NCBI RefSeq assembly: GCF_900113325.1
Contig: NZ_FOOY01000026.1
Location: forward strand, 1-52,428
From: Sporolactobacillus nakayamae
GTDB taxonomy: Bacteria; Bacillota; Bacilli; Bacillales; Sporolactobacillaceae
Reading direction: 5' to 3'
Length of the DNA: 52,428 bases
Positions 34,136-43,250 of this stretch are shown here, in pieces. The stretch's first letter is position 1; each line of letters begins with the position of its first letter. The notes beneath the pieces are model-generated. The model searched no databases. It was not told the DNA's origin and saw only the letters and a list, made by a program, of their open reading frames with translations. A program made the position numbers and the translations under genes.

Positions 34136-35674
34136 TTATCGGATAATACGATAAGGTCTCATCATCTCATAATCCTCGTGCTCCAAGATATGACAGTGCC
34201 ATATATATAACCCGGTAAATGGTCCGAACTGCATGATGATTCGAGTAACTTGCTTCGGATTAGCTCGAACGGTATCTTTCCATCCTCGTTCTTGTGGTTC
34301 CGGCGGCATTGCCGGACCTGTATAGTCGATAACCTTCTCCTTGTTAAACGTATCAACATCGAAATTTCTTCGGTCAAGTATTTGAAAATCAATTAAGTGA
34401 AGATGAATTGGGTGTGAATTACCAGTTACGTTGATGAGGTACCATATCTCGGTTGCCCCTAATTTTGGATTTTCTGATATGGGTGCTGCCCATGGTTTAT
34501 GATCCAATAGCATCCATTCACGACCGTACTGATCCATAGTATCATTTAATGTTAGGTATCTTATCCTCGAAACTGACTGTTCTTTTATTTTTGGAACAGG
34601 TATTATATTAGCTGGAATTGTACTCGTGTCAACACTTGATAAAGGAAGAGTTACTCTAAATTGCATCACTTGCCCAACCGTAGATGGATCCGGTTTGTCA
34701 CCCCTTGGAAAAGGAGCGGGGGCATCATTTGTCATGATAATATTCTTCCCTTCTAAATTGGTAAAATCAATGATCACGTCTGCCCTTTCTGCAGGGGCTA
34801 ACATGATTTCCTTGATACCAATTGGATAGTCCAACAACCCTCCATCAGTCGCAATTTGATACATAAGTTGTCCAGAATCAAGCTTAATCCTATAGAAACG
34901 CGTGTTGGATGCGTTTAAAAGCCTAAAGCGGTATTTACGTGGTTCCACTTTTAAATAAGGCCATACTTTACCATTTACTAGAATCGTATCCCCAATAAAT
35001 TCAGGAGTAATCGACGTTTCTAATTCAGGAATCGGTTTTTCTGGTTGCTTCGGGTAGTAAAGCGAACCATCCTTATTAAATGTCCGATCTTGTATCATAA
35101 GAGGAATCTCATAGTTCCCACTCGGTAAATTCAATGAACGTTCCCGATTTTCTCTGATAAGATAGAATCCTGCTAAACCTGCATAAATATTTAGCCGCGT
35201 AATACCGAGCGTATGGTCATGATACCATAACGTGCAGGCATGATTGCAATTATCATATCGATATATTTGCTTTCTAAAATATGGGCCCACGTGTTTGAAG
35301 CCCTTTGTAAACCAAGCCTCTGGGTAGCCATCGCTTTCCCATTCAACGCAAGCACCGTGTACGTGCACGACTGTTCTTACATCAGGCACGTCCCGATGGG
35401 CACCATGAACCGTATAATCGATTGGAAAAAGGTGCTTATCAGGAAGATTGTTCATCCATTTAATCAACACTTTTTCTCCACGTTCGACTTCAATTGTAGG
35501 CCCTGGATAGCCATCTTCGTACCCCCAAACAGTTGAGTCATTTAACTGACGATGAAGTGATTGACGGAATTCAGTCATAGTTACTTCGTAATAAGTATAG
35601 AACTGATCTTTCCATCGAGGTTTTAAAATAGGTGGGATGGGTAGTTCGTCTACAAATTTAGAGAGAATCATCAT
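34136..35674 (-). CDS. cotA: CotA-type multicopper oxidase (spore-coat laccase)
   Basis: The 512 residues align in length and layout with B. subtilis CotA. Copper motifs are HVHG (H104/H106), WYHDHTLG near 150, HPIHLH near 418, and the type-1 centre HCHILEHEDYEMM near 491-503. There is no signal peptide, as expected for a coat protein that is assembled on the forespore surface. It oxidises phenolics or bilirubin and gives coat pigment. AAGGAG on minus fits ATG 35671 or 35674. It indicates a spore-former. No operon partner; the right neighbour is an IS66 relic. Confidence 0.92.
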   Translation of the reverse strand: MMILSKFVDELPIPPILKPRWKDQFYTYYEVTMTEFRQSLHRQLNDSTVWGYEDGYPGPTIEVERGEKVLIKWMNNLPDKHLFPIDYTVHGAHRDVPDVRTVVHVHGACVEWESDGYPEAWFTKGFKHVGPYFRKQIYRYDNCNHACTLWYHDHTLGITRLNIYAGLAGFYLIRENRERSLNLPSGNYEIPLMIQDRTFNKDGSLYYPKQPEKPIPELETSITPEFIGDTILVNGKVWPYLKVEPRKYRFRLLNASNTRFYRIKLDSGQLMYQIATDGGLLDYPIGIKEIMLAPAERADVIIDFTNLEGKNIIMTNDAPAPFPRGDKPDPSTVGQVMQFRVTLPLSSVDTSTIPANIIPVPKIKEQSVSRIRYLTLNDTMDQYGREWMLLDHKPWAAPISENPKLGATEIWYLINVTGNSHPIHLHLIDFQILDRRNFDVDTFNKEKVIDYTGPAMPPEPQERGWKDTVRANPKQVTRIIMQFGPFTGLYIWHCHILEHEDYEMMRPYRIIR

Positions 35675-35902
35675 TCATCTCCTTAATAACAGACTGCAAA
35701 AAGCAAGTCATGGGTATCAAATGTTTAATCATCGTGAGGACGACTGAATAAAAGTCGTTTTAAAATCGTTTAAATGGGTGACTTTGATCCTTTTGATCCA
35801 TGGCAACCTTCTATAGAAATAATTTTCTTCTATAGAATGTTTATGTTGTTCACGACAAATATAGTAAAAAAAGTGGTAAAAAGTTGTTTGCTTTCAGCAC
35901 AG

Positions 35903-36146
35903 GTAAGCGTCAAATCCCGCACCCCTTCTGCACAGGCCAGTGCGGTTATCTACAGTGTTGTGGAGACAGCGAAAGAAAACGGATTGAACCTTCAAGTATC
36001 TGTCTTGACTTTTTCATCCACGGATCTGATGGAACAACTTCTCCGGTCAACAACCATCCCGGAAGATTGTCGCGTCCCCTCATCTGCTAAATAAATCATA
36101 TAACGAATCCCCATCTGGTTACAGGTGGGGATTATTTGACGCTTAC
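35903..36146 (+). mobile_element. 244-bp internally deleted IS66-family remnant
   Basis: GTAAGCGTCAAAT at 35903-35915 and its reverse complement ATTTGACGCTTAC at 36134-36146 are IS66-type terminal inverted repeats. Between them lies only the C-terminal part of the TnpC transposase (ASAVIYSVVETAKENGLN), followed by a frameshift and a degenerate FKYLS..LF stretch. A hairpin AATCCCCA/TGGGGATT (36106-36133) precedes the right end. The 8-bp flanks do not match, so no target duplication is visible. It is MITE-like and non-coding. Confidence 0.7.
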
Positions 36147-36200
36147 CGTTGTACCCTAAATGATTAACTTATTTAATGGAATTTCTGGTTGAATCGTATC

Positions 36201-37145
36201 TTATGATGAGGTCAGCTCGCCACCATTAACGTGAATGGTTTGGCCAGTAACAAATCTGGAATCGTCAGAGGCAAGAAAAACGTACGCTGGCGCAAGCTCA
36301 AATGGTTGGGCCATTCTCCGCATCGGATTACCGGAACCTAATAGAGCGACCTGATCTGCAGAATAGGTTGACGGCTGGAGCGGAGTCCAGGTTGATCCTG
36401 GTGCTACAGCATTGACCCGAATTCCCTTACCTATAAGATTATTGGCCAAAGCACGAGTAAAGCCAATATTCGCTGCCTTCGTTGATGTGTAATCAATCAA
36501 TTGTGAAGGTCCTTTAAAAGCCGTAACCGAAGATGTATTAATAATTGAGCTGCCTGGTTTCAAATAGAGAAGCGCCGCTCGAGTTGTGTAAAAATGAGAA
36601 TAGATATTAACTTTAAGGGTGTCATCGAATTGCTCGTCAGTAATATCGAGTAAACTTGGCTGCTGGAACTGGATACCCACGTGGTTCACTAGAATATCCA
36701 ATCGTCCGAATGATTGGATCGTTTGTTCCACGATGGAAATACATTGATTTTTGTCTCGGACATCACCTGGCAATAAAATGCAGCGCTGGCCGAGTTGTTC
36801 GATCCGTGTTTTTGTTCTGATTGCATCTTCATGTTCATCAAAGTAGGAAATAGCAACATCTGCGCCTTCTTTAGCAAACGCAATCGCTACAGCTGCTCCG
36901 ATCCCGCTGTCCCCACCTGTGATGAGGGCAACTTTCCCTGTTAATTTCCCGCTTCCCCTATACTCTGGATTTTCAATAATAGGCCGGGGGATCATCAGTC
37001 TTTCAAAACCAGGCTGTCGAAGTTGACGTTGTTCAGGGACATTAATCGGAATGTCCTCATAGCGGGTTATGACCCCGTAATTTGGATACATTGGATAATT
37101 TCCATCGGTGATTCCCTTCTGATTTTTTTGCTCATCCTGCTCCAT
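36201..37145 (-). CDS. SDR-family oxidoreductase, general-stress type (YhdF/YhxD-like)
   Basis: The 314 residues have the long N-terminal extension typical of this group ([22 protein letters not shown]), then the NAD(P) motif [22 protein letters not shown] near 75, NVG-type NHVGIQ, active-site Ser (NTSSVTA) and YTSTKAA (Tyr and Lys of YxxxK). This group includes SigB-dependent and spore-associated dehydrogenases of Bacillus. AAGGAGGA on minus precedes the ATG. Its substrate is unknown. Confidence 0.9.
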   Translation of the reverse strand: MEQDEQKNQKGITDGNYPMYPNYGVITRYEDIPINVPEQRQLRQPGFERLMIPRPIIENPEYRGSGKLTGKVALITGGDSGIGAAVAIAFAKEGADVAISYFDEHEDAIRTKTRIEQLGQRCILLPGDVRDKNQCISIVEQTIQSFGRLDILVNHVGIQFQQPSLLDITDEQFDDTLKVNIYSHFYTTRAALLYLKPGSSIINTSSVTAFKGPSQLIDYTSTKAANIGFTRALANNLIGKGIRVNAVAPGSTWTPLQPSTYSADQVALLGSGNPMRRMAQPFELAPAYVFLASDDSRFVTGQTIHVNGGELTSS

Positions 37146-37315
37146 TGGAATCCTCCTTACATGAATAGAAATGACTTTTTTACATTATGTTAGATGGGCG
37201 TACCCAGTGCATGTTCCAATCCACAATTGTTTAAAGCTTGATGAAAGAAGTACTGGCTCTTTATAGGAAGTTGCTGAATAAGGTGTATTAAGAAATTTAA
37301 GAGGAGGTTATTCGC

Positions 37316-37483
37316 TTGTTTCAATATAGTCCTGAAGTCCAATTATTACTCGTGAATTTTTCAGATGAAAAAGTAGAGATGCTCTATGATGACAACCCTC
37401 ACACGTGGCCAATGCCGTTAATAGGACCCAGACCACCCTATTATACTAATCCTCGTTACGTACAAACCTATCCCATACTCTAA
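37316..37483 (+). CDS. Small 55-residue Pro/Tyr-rich protein
   Basis: A TTG start at 37316 is preceded by an excellent GAGGAGG (37301-37307). The protein begins MFQYSPEVQLLLVNFSDEKV and ends in a Pro/Tyr-rich tail (LIGPRPPYYTNPRYVQTYP). It stands alone between the SDR gene and a SHOCT relic. Tyr- and Pro-rich tails occur in small spore-coat proteins, and it lies 1.6 kb from CotA, so a coat role is a guess. I do not recognise a named family. Confidence 0.55.
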   Translation: MFQYSPEVQLLLVNFSDEKVEMLYDDNPHTWPMPLIGPRPPYYTNPRYVQTYPIL

Positions 37484-37620
37484 AAAGATACATCAGTAGT
37501 TTAAGTAGGGGCTGAAGAACTCCCCAAAATTCCTGAATCGGTAAATATAGGCAAACAAAAAATGAGGAGGAAAAGTCATGCAACTTTTCTTCCTCAACAT
37601 ATATTTAGAGTATCTCATTA

Positions 37621-37785
37621 TCAATCATGTAAAATCTTTTTCATTTTTTTGTACTCATCTTCCATGATTTCGCCTCGGGCAAATCGTTCTTTTAAAATCG
37701 ATTCGGCATGATCGCTGATGTTCGAATGTTGATTTGAATTTTTGATTAAGGATATCACTAGATAAATTACGGCAATAAAGAGTGC
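37621..37785 (-). pseudogene. 3' remnant of a small SHOCT-domain membrane protein gene
   Basis: The frame reads ALFIAVIYLVISLIKN, then a spacer, then the SHOCT motif ILKERFARGEIMEDEYKKMKKILHD before TGA. The start and most of the membrane segment are missing; a stop codon lies directly upstream at 37789-37791, where an IS256 relic and a palindrome begin. It is therefore a truncated gene. Confidence 0.7.
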
Positions 37786-37789
37786 GAGT

Positions 37790-37829
37790 TATGAACTACA
37801 TCGGGAATTCATTCCCGATGTAGTTCATA
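37790..37829. repeat. 40-bp near-perfect palindrome
   Basis: Arms of 19 bp start TATGAACTACATCGGGAAT and end with its exact reverse complement, with only TC between. It sits exactly between the truncated SHOCT gene and the IS256 relic. It could be a fold-back terminator, a transposition scar or a cruciform-forming site. Confidence 0.85.
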
Positions 37830-38151
37830 GCGTAGGTTTCAGCCATCGTTTTATAACTCCCGTCTTAAGTCGTAAAGGAAAGAAGTTTTGTTGATTACTT
37901 CTATTATCTGGCGAACGGCGGCTGCTCAGCCACTTTTTAATTCTGCTCCATGAGTATGGCCCCCATCGGACGGAGGACCAAATCCTGATTTGGAAAGTTA
38001 CGAATCACCTTTTCACGAGGCGTTCCATGCCATTGGTTGTCCGCAAACGGCGGCGATAGGGTTCGGGCAGGGAAAGCACTGCGGTGACATCATCATATTA
38101 TGACGCCTCGACAAACTCTGTGATCCGTGGGACTTTCTCCTGGTAACCGTC
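37830..38151 (-). pseudogene. Degenerate IS256-family transposase fragment
   Basis: On minus, YQEKVPRITEFVEAS, a stop, then DDVTAVLSLPEPYRRRLRTTNGMERL, followed after a frameshift by EKVIRNFPNQDLVLRPMGAILMEQN and several stops. It corresponds to the fragment at 1-291 (DDVTAVLPFPEAYRHRLRTTNGMERL) but is from a different, older element. It is not functional. Confidence 0.8.
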
Positions 38152-38185
38152 AAAAAAGAGTGAAGCAGGGTCTGAGCTGTGTTAA

Positions 38186-38290
38186 CGTCAGCACTTGATC
38201 GAGTATTGTTTACTGCGGACAGTTACAGTGCATGATGACAAAATTGAGGTGGAATTCAAGTCAGGCATTAGTATAGATGTTGAAAATTGA
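38186..38290 (+). pseudogene. C-terminal scrap of a serine recombinase-like gene
   Basis: The frame ends RTVTVHDDKIEVEFKSGISIDVEN-stop. This is the tail pattern of many large serine recombinases (V..I.V.DDKIEV.FK.G). Only about 30 codons remain and no start is available. It points to another integrated element that was once here. Confidence 0.45.
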
Positions 38291-38445
38291 ACTGAATAAC
38301 TAAATATTATTAGGATCTGACACCTTGTTGAAATACAGGGTGTCTTCATATTTATTGCGATGAGTCAGTATAAATTAGATTATTAATATTCACAAAATAC
38401 AAATCACTGATATAATTTTTTATAGAGTAAACAGCGAACCAGAGC

Positions 38446-38594
38446 GTGACCTTTACAGTGGATGCAGATGTGTCCGAGAAATTAAGCATCGCATTGAATG
38501 TAACAAATGAAACACAAAACACCGCAGTGGAAAGCTGTATGCGTTGGTATATTGCAAAGACTTTTGAAAAAGCATCACAAACCTATAAACCAAA
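38446..38594 (+). pseudogene. 5' fragment of an unrecognised gene fused to a SIR2-like relic
   Basis: From GTG 38446 it reads TFTVDADVSEKLSIALNVTNE and then AVESCMRWYIAKTFEKAS, a short DNA-binding or antitoxin-like pattern, before running into the SIR2-like fragment at about 38595. There is no ribosome-binding site. I cannot name the family. Confidence 0.35.
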
Positions 38595-38850
38595 ATGGTT
38601 ACTATTTTTGGATATAGCGCACCAAAAAGTGATGTAGAAGCTATTGCAATGTTGAAAAAAGCATGGGGTGCGGTGGAAGACAGGAAGTTTGAAGAAATAG
38701 AAATAGTTGATTTGTGTGATGAAGATAAAGTTATCAAATCGTGGGACGATTTTATACATACGCATCATTATTCATACCACTCCAACTTTTTCACAACAAC
38801 AATAGGAAGATGCCCTAGGAGAAGTTGTGAAGCAACATGTGACAGATTGA
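38595..38850 (+). pseudogene. Internal fragment of a SIR2-like protein gene
   Basis: The sequence TIFGYSAPKSDVEAIAMLKK, then DLCDEDKVIKSWDDFIHTHHYSYH, and RCPRRSCEATCDRLM is the conserved C-terminal region of a bacterial SIR2-like (NAD-binding) protein family. Both ends are missing: the Rossmann part upstream and the tail after DRLM. SIR2-like proteins often act in phage defence, so a degraded defence gene is plausible. I recognise it by memory of pattern only. Confidence 0.5.
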
Positions 38851-38868
38851 TGATAAAGGAGCATTCAA

Positions 38869-39207
38869 GTGACATTAATAGAGATTGGGTTGATTTTTGC
38901 GTTATTAGGTGGGGTGGTATTTAAACTGTTTCCCCCAAAGAATATCAATAGTATATATGGTTGGCGTTCAAGGTTAGCTATGCAGAATAAGGATACATGG
39001 GCAGAAGCCCAAAGGTACGGCAGTAATACATTTATAGTAGGAGGAGTTGTTTTAGCACTGATTGGAGGTATTATTCAGGTTATTTGGCCTAAATTGAATA
39101 AATCAATAATACCTATGCTTTTAATTCTGGCAGTAGTAGCAGCAATTATATTTGCTGGAGAAGTACATCTAAGAAAGATCTTTAACAAAGACGGAAGTAG
39201 AAAATGA
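38869..39207 (+). CDS. SdpI-like membrane protein
   Basis: The 112 residues have three hydrophobic segments and the SdpI signature NINSIYGWRSRLAMQNKDTWAEAQRYGSN between the first and second. SdpI of B. subtilis is the immunity protein against the SdpC killing factor, although most relatives have unknown roles. GTG 38869 follows AAAGGAG at 7 nt. No sdpC-like gene is visible, so it may be an orphan immunity protein. Confidence 0.85.
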   Translation: MTLIEIGLIFALLGGVVFKLFPPKNINSIYGWRSRLAMQNKDTWAEAQRYGSNTFIVGGVVLALIGGIIQVIWPKLNKSIIPMLLILAVVAAIIFAGEVHLRKIFNKDGSRK

Positions 39208-39519
39208 TTGTGGAAATATAGGTATCATGCCCACCTCTTGTCCTATTTCGGTTTTCCCTTGTTTCTATCGTGCAACATTTTTGGTTTAACTTCGAAAAAA
39301 CGGTGATAAACAGGTGAAAACAGGCAAAGAAATGGCTATTATTAAATCAAAAAATCCTAAACGGGTGTTCGGTTGAAAAACGTTACTTTAACTCGAACGG
39401 TGGAATGCAGGGTGAAGGCGGGTGATTTCGCAAAAGCTTATTATGGGTGTACATAGAAGAGAAAAGAAAATAGATTGAAGTGAAAATCAATTAGATAGGT
39501 AAAGGAGTTTGGAGAATTT
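39208..39519. other. Gene-less stretch
   Basis: Around 310 bp without a usable frame. The words AACAGGTGAAAACAGGCAAA (39309-39328) and ACGGGTGTTCGG stand out but I cannot interpret them. Confidence 0.4.
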
Positions 39520-40062
39520 ATGAAGAAGATCATGGTAGACACTTATAAATTAGACAGAGTTTCAACTCGAATGGCGAAAGATTTCGGAACGATTCCTAAA
39601 GGACATGAAGAGTATTACGCATATCCTCTTTCGGTAATGGAAGGCAACATGCTGAAGCTCCATCGTCAAGAATCTAATCGCTCAGGTCGACAAGCATTAA
39701 CCGCTATTCGAATGGCATTGCTTACCGTAAATGGATATATTAAACAAGTTGAGTATGATTTTAGTAGTCATGCTACTTCGGAAAATCAGGCATTATTGCA
39801 TGGGCTGCTTATGGGGTTTGATCCTTTTACCAATGAACAAGTTCATGAAGTAGTAATGAAAGAAACCAATTCTTTCGATACTAAGAAATACTTCATGATA
39901 CCGATAAAATGCCTGTTAAGGATTGAAAAATCCATTAAACACTGGACGAAACATCTAGGACCGACCGGTTATTTTACCTTTATTGAGAATCAAATGGGGC
40001 AATTGATAGAGCAGGATGATGTAATGAATTTTGCGATTTTAACCGAAAAAGAAAAGCTTTGA
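39520..40062 (+). CDS. Hypothetical protein, 180 residues
   Basis: The soluble protein begins MKKIMVDTYKLDRVSTRMAK and has a basic, amphipathic centre (LHRQESNRSGRQALTAIRMALLT). AAAGGAG lies upstream at good spacing, so it is likely expressed. It has no membrane segments or recognisable catalytic motif. It is followed 104 bp later by the SEC-C protein. I do not recognise the family. Confidence 0.65.
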   Translation: MKKIMVDTYKLDRVSTRMAKDFGTIPKGHEEYYAYPLSVMEGNMLKLHRQESNRSGRQALTAIRMALLTVNGYIKQVEYDFSSHATSENQALLHGLLMGFDPFTNEQVHEVVMKETNSFDTKKYFMIPIKCLLRIEKSIKHWTKHLGPTGYFTFIENQMGQLIEQDDVMNFAILTEKEKL

Positions 40063-40166
40063 TTATCTTTTTAGTGACAGGGAATTATACTAACTGACAA
40101 CAAAATTTTATATTTTGAAAATGAAAGTTAAATTTGTAATAGTAATCGTATAAGGGGAGAAAAAGC

Positions 40167-41105
40167 ATGCCTAAAATTGGAAGGAACGATTTATGCCCTT
40201 GCGGAAGCGGTAAAAAATACAAAAAATGCTGTATGGACAAAGATAAACAATTGATGGCAAAACAAATTGTTAGGAATCCCGTTAATAGGTTTATTACCTA
40301 TGAAGAGGTGAACGAATTAAGTACCGATGAAATCATCCTCATGTTACGGAAATTTGGTATTCCATTTAAACAGGAAACCTTTTTAAAAGATATCGAAAAG
40401 TTCTACTCTGCCGAAGATCTTACGGAGAATTGGTTCCATCACTATACGGTTACTGCAAGAGGTAGAGATGAAGATTTCCCTTGGATGGCGGCCTGGATTT
40501 TGTGGGAAAGATTGGCTCCACCGAAAAAATTATCCATGGAACAAATGGGTGACTTGATTGATAAGGGTTTTGAGTATGTAGATGAAAATGACTCAACATC
40601 TGCATGTGATACATGGTTGACAGTCTGGGAGGGAATAAAGGATAGAATCGAACCTGAATTCCAAAATTTAGATTATCTGGACAAGCATTATAAGGGCAGT
40701 TTTTTTATTAAGAATTTTTGCCAGGATCTGGAAACAGAACTTCATAATGCGGGTATGGATGAGCCTGTTTATTTTGAAAAAAGAATAAAGTATTGTCGTG
40801 ATTTTTGTAACTATTTTCCCAAAGAAAATGAATTAATCGTTCATAATATGCGGCGTGCCATTGCGGAATCGTACGCTAAATTAGGCCAATACGAGAAGGC
40901 TGAGTCCGAGTTTGAGAAGTTGGTGCAAGATTTTCCGAACAATCCATGGGGCTATATCGGCTGGGGAGATTTGTTTTTCTTTGAACAAAAGAAAGATTAT
41001 GCTAAGGCGCAAGATCTATATGAAAAGGGTCTAGCCATTGCAAAGGATCAAATGGATAGTGACGCAATAAAAGAGAGGCTAGATGAGTTAAAGGAAGAAC
41101 GATAA
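40167..41105 (+). CDS. SEC-C motif and TPR-containing protein
   Basis: The 312 residues start with a SEC-C zinc motif ([20 protein letters not shown], Cys-x-Cys...Cys-Cys) as at the SecA C-terminus. A middle region [26 protein letters not shown] follows, and at about 225-312 tetratricopeptide-like repeats ([46 protein letters not shown]). GGGGAG precedes ATG. Such proteins are widespread and poorly understood. A piece of a near-identical gene lies at 44825-44960. Confidence 0.85.
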   Translation: MPKIGRNDLCPCGSGKKYKKCCMDKDKQLMAKQIVRNPVNRFITYEEVNELSTDEIILMLRKFGIPFKQETFLKDIEKFYSAEDLTENWFHHYTVTARGRDEDFPWMAAWILWERLAPPKKLSMEQMGDLIDKGFEYVDENDSTSACDTWLTVWEGIKDRIEPEFQNLDYLDKHYKGSFFIKNFCQDLETELHNAGMDEPVYFEKRIKYCRDFCNYFPKENELIVHNMRRAIAESYAKLGQYEKAESEFEKLVQDFPNNPWGYIGWGDLFFFEQKKDYAKAQDLYEKGLAIAKDQMDSDAIKERLDELKEER

Positions 41106-41109
41106 ACAT

Positions 41110-41253
41110 ACTGGTTTTACATGGATGTGGCTTATTGTTGGTAACAAATGAGTCAATTTCTGTTTCTCCCGCAATCTCTCTTTGCGATCGCCCCTCTCTG
41201 AAGTATTTTAATAAAATATCCTGCTTTAGGTTCAAAATAATTGTTATCCCCAT
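41110..41253 (-). pseudogene. 5' remnant of an IS21-family istA transposase
   Basis: On minus, ITIILNLKQDILLKYFREGRSQREIAGETEIDSF matches the N-terminus of IstA (QEILxLYFxEGxSQREIA). The match ends after about 35 codons. The remnant is directly downstream of the SEC-C gene. Confidence 0.5.
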
Positions 41254-41433
41254 CTCCCCACAGCAGACCAGTGAATCATCTATGGGTTTATTTTAGCTGA
41301 GTGGGGGAATTTTTTTATGATTATCCTAGGTTACTTTTAGATTACATAAAAGATAATTTCATTCACCATATTTGAGGATGAAAATTAGTGTAGGATTACG
41401 TAACATAATTATAATGTTGTTTTATAAAAACGT

Positions 41434-41447
41434 TATAACCGGTTATA
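41434..41447. promoter_or_regulatory. Palindromic operator candidate for the AbiE operon
   Basis: TATAACCGGTTATA is a 14-bp perfect palindrome 25 bp before the AbiEi gene. AbiEi antitoxins bind inverted repeats and repress their own promoters. Confidence 0.6.
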
Positions 41448-41471
41448 CTGGTAATGAAGAGGTGAACGGAT

Positions 41472-42137
41472 ATGGATTTTCAAAAATATCTGGAGTGTCA
41501 TTTTGGCTATGAGGAGCCAATCTTGACTGAAGAGCTCAGAGATAAACTGAATATTAATCCAAATACATTGCGTCAAAATTTAAAAAAGGCAGCGGATAGT
41601 GGGATCATTACACGTTATGCTTTGAAAGCGGGTATTTATTATCGTCCGAACCCAAAACCGTTATTTCGTTCTTCATTAAGTCTTGACTCAGTTATTAAAA
41701 AGAAATACTTGTTTGACTCAGCGAATCATCGAATAGGGTACGTGACGGGCTTGTCGTTTGCGAACGAACTGGGATTAACCACCCAAAACGCGTTAGCCTA
41801 TGAAATTGTTACCAACAGGGAAAAAATGAGTTCGAGAAAAGTTATATATGGCAAAAGCAGCGTTTTCTTGATGAAGCCCAAACTATTGGTTACTGCTCGG
41901 AATTATAAATTGCTGCAAATTTTTGATCTGATTAGCAGGTTTGACGATTACAGCGAACGACCACTTGAAGAATCAATAGGCAAATGCTTCGATTATTTAC
42001 AGGGGCTAACTATTTCCTGGGAAGAAATAAAAAGATATCTGTCTGCCTACTCAGAGCATGACCAACTGGCCATATACAGGAGTGACTTGATTTATGAACT
42101 TGCATCAAAACAAAGAGCTTTTCGAGGAAGTCATTAA
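41472..42137 (+). CDS. AbiEi-family type IV antitoxin (DUF6088-like)
   Basis: The 221 residues have an N-terminal winged helix (LTEELRDKLNINPNTLRQNLKKAADSGIITRYALKAGIYY) and a C-terminal antitoxin domain (YGKSSVFLMKPKLLVTARNYKLLQIFDLI). It lowers toxicity of the nucleotidyltransferase partner without binding it and represses the operon. GAGGTGA precedes ATG 41472. Its end overlaps the toxin gene by 44 bp. It is intact, whereas the toxin is broken. Confidence 0.82.
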   Translation: MDFQKYLECHFGYEEPILTEELRDKLNINPNTLRQNLKKAADSGIITRYALKAGIYYRPNPKPLFRSSLSLDSVIKKKYLFDSANHRIGYVTGLSFANELGLTTQNALAYEIVTNREKMSSRKVIYGKSSVFLMKPKLLVTARNYKLLQIFDLISRFDDYSERPLEESIGKCFDYLQGLTISWEEIKRYLSAYSEHDQLAIYRSDLIYELASKQRAFRGSH

Positions 42138-43031
42138 CGCCGTATCTGAGGATTCCGGGCTCAAAAGCTCCATTGTTGAAAAGGATTATTATGTATCTTT
42201 ACTGCTTGAACGAATTAAGACGAACTATCCACAAATTGTTTTTAAGGGCGGTACATCTTTAAGCAAATGTTACCACTTGATTCATCGTTTTTCGGAAGAT
42301 ATTGATCTTAATTTTCAACAGGACATCGAAACAACTGGGTCAGAAAAACGCAAGTTGAAACAAGCGATTGTTGATTCTGCAAATGAAATCGGCATGAGTC
42401 TTGAGAATGAAGCCGAGATAAAAAGTAGAATGGATTTCAATCGATACCAATTTGCTTACCCAAGTGTAACAGGAGCAGATCTTCAAAAAGTTACTATGTC
42501 GAGACCTATGTGCTGCTAAAATCTTTTCCCACGGATGTGAAGCAAGCGACAAATTACATTCTCGACTATTTAATTGAGCAACGCCAAGATGTGTTGATCG
42601 AAAAATATGACATAAATGCGTTTAGTATACAAGTGCAAAGCATTGAACGCACGTTTATCGATAAACTATTTGCCCTCTGTGATTACTCTATCGATGGAAA
42701 ATATACGAGAAATTCGCGGCATCTTTATGATCTTCACATGATCTATAAGATGTACAAAAATCGGTTCAACAGTGACAAAATCAGGCCGCTGTTTAAACAG
42801 GTAGCTGAGGAACGCTCAAAGAGTGACCATGCTTATTCAGCAGTTAAGAACTTTAAATTGCTTGAGACTTGCAGAAAACTAATTAATGAAGATTATTTTA
42901 AAGCGGACTATGAAGGAACGAGCAATGTGCAATTGTTTCTTCCAAGTGACTCACCCATTAGCTATGAGATCGTAAAGAATTCTTTCATTAAAATTATTGA
43001 GTCAGGACTTGTTCCAGTAGTCATTGACTGA
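42094..43031 (+). pseudogene. AbiEii-type nucleotidyltransferase toxin with a frameshift
   Basis: The first part (42094-42482) holds the catalytic motif FKGGTSLSKCYHLIHRFSEDIDLNFQQD (GGTS..K and the DxD of EDIDLNF). A one-base loss near 42484, next to a run of five A, shifts the frame. The second half continues as SYYVETYVLLKSFPTDVKQ, then IERTFIDKLFALCDYS and HLYDLHMIYKM, and ends at 43031. Full length would be about 310 residues. AbiEii toxins modify tRNA 3' ends in related systems. The gene may be dead, or the frameshift may be a sequence error or slippage site. Confidence 0.8.
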
Positions 43032-43250
43032 ATGAAGAGAGTGAATAAATGAATCATTCTGTCCCATATGCTGAATGTGTAAGTTTAGTAAGATCAGAGT
43101 AGAAAGGACTACAAACGGGTGAGACAGGAAATTCTGAAAAGGGAAGCTCATCTCTACATCAGGGAGACATTTCCTTGAATCATTGTTAAAATGAATTCGT
43201 TGTGTGTTGTCACAATCAATAAAGAAGTATTCAGCAGAAGGTGAAGTTAG

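Noticed and set aside
33041-43075. Shared word ATCATTCTGTCCC at 33044 and 43060 as an element boundary
   Set aside because: Only about 13 bp matches, flanks differ, and the positions do not agree with the rlmCD attachment ends.
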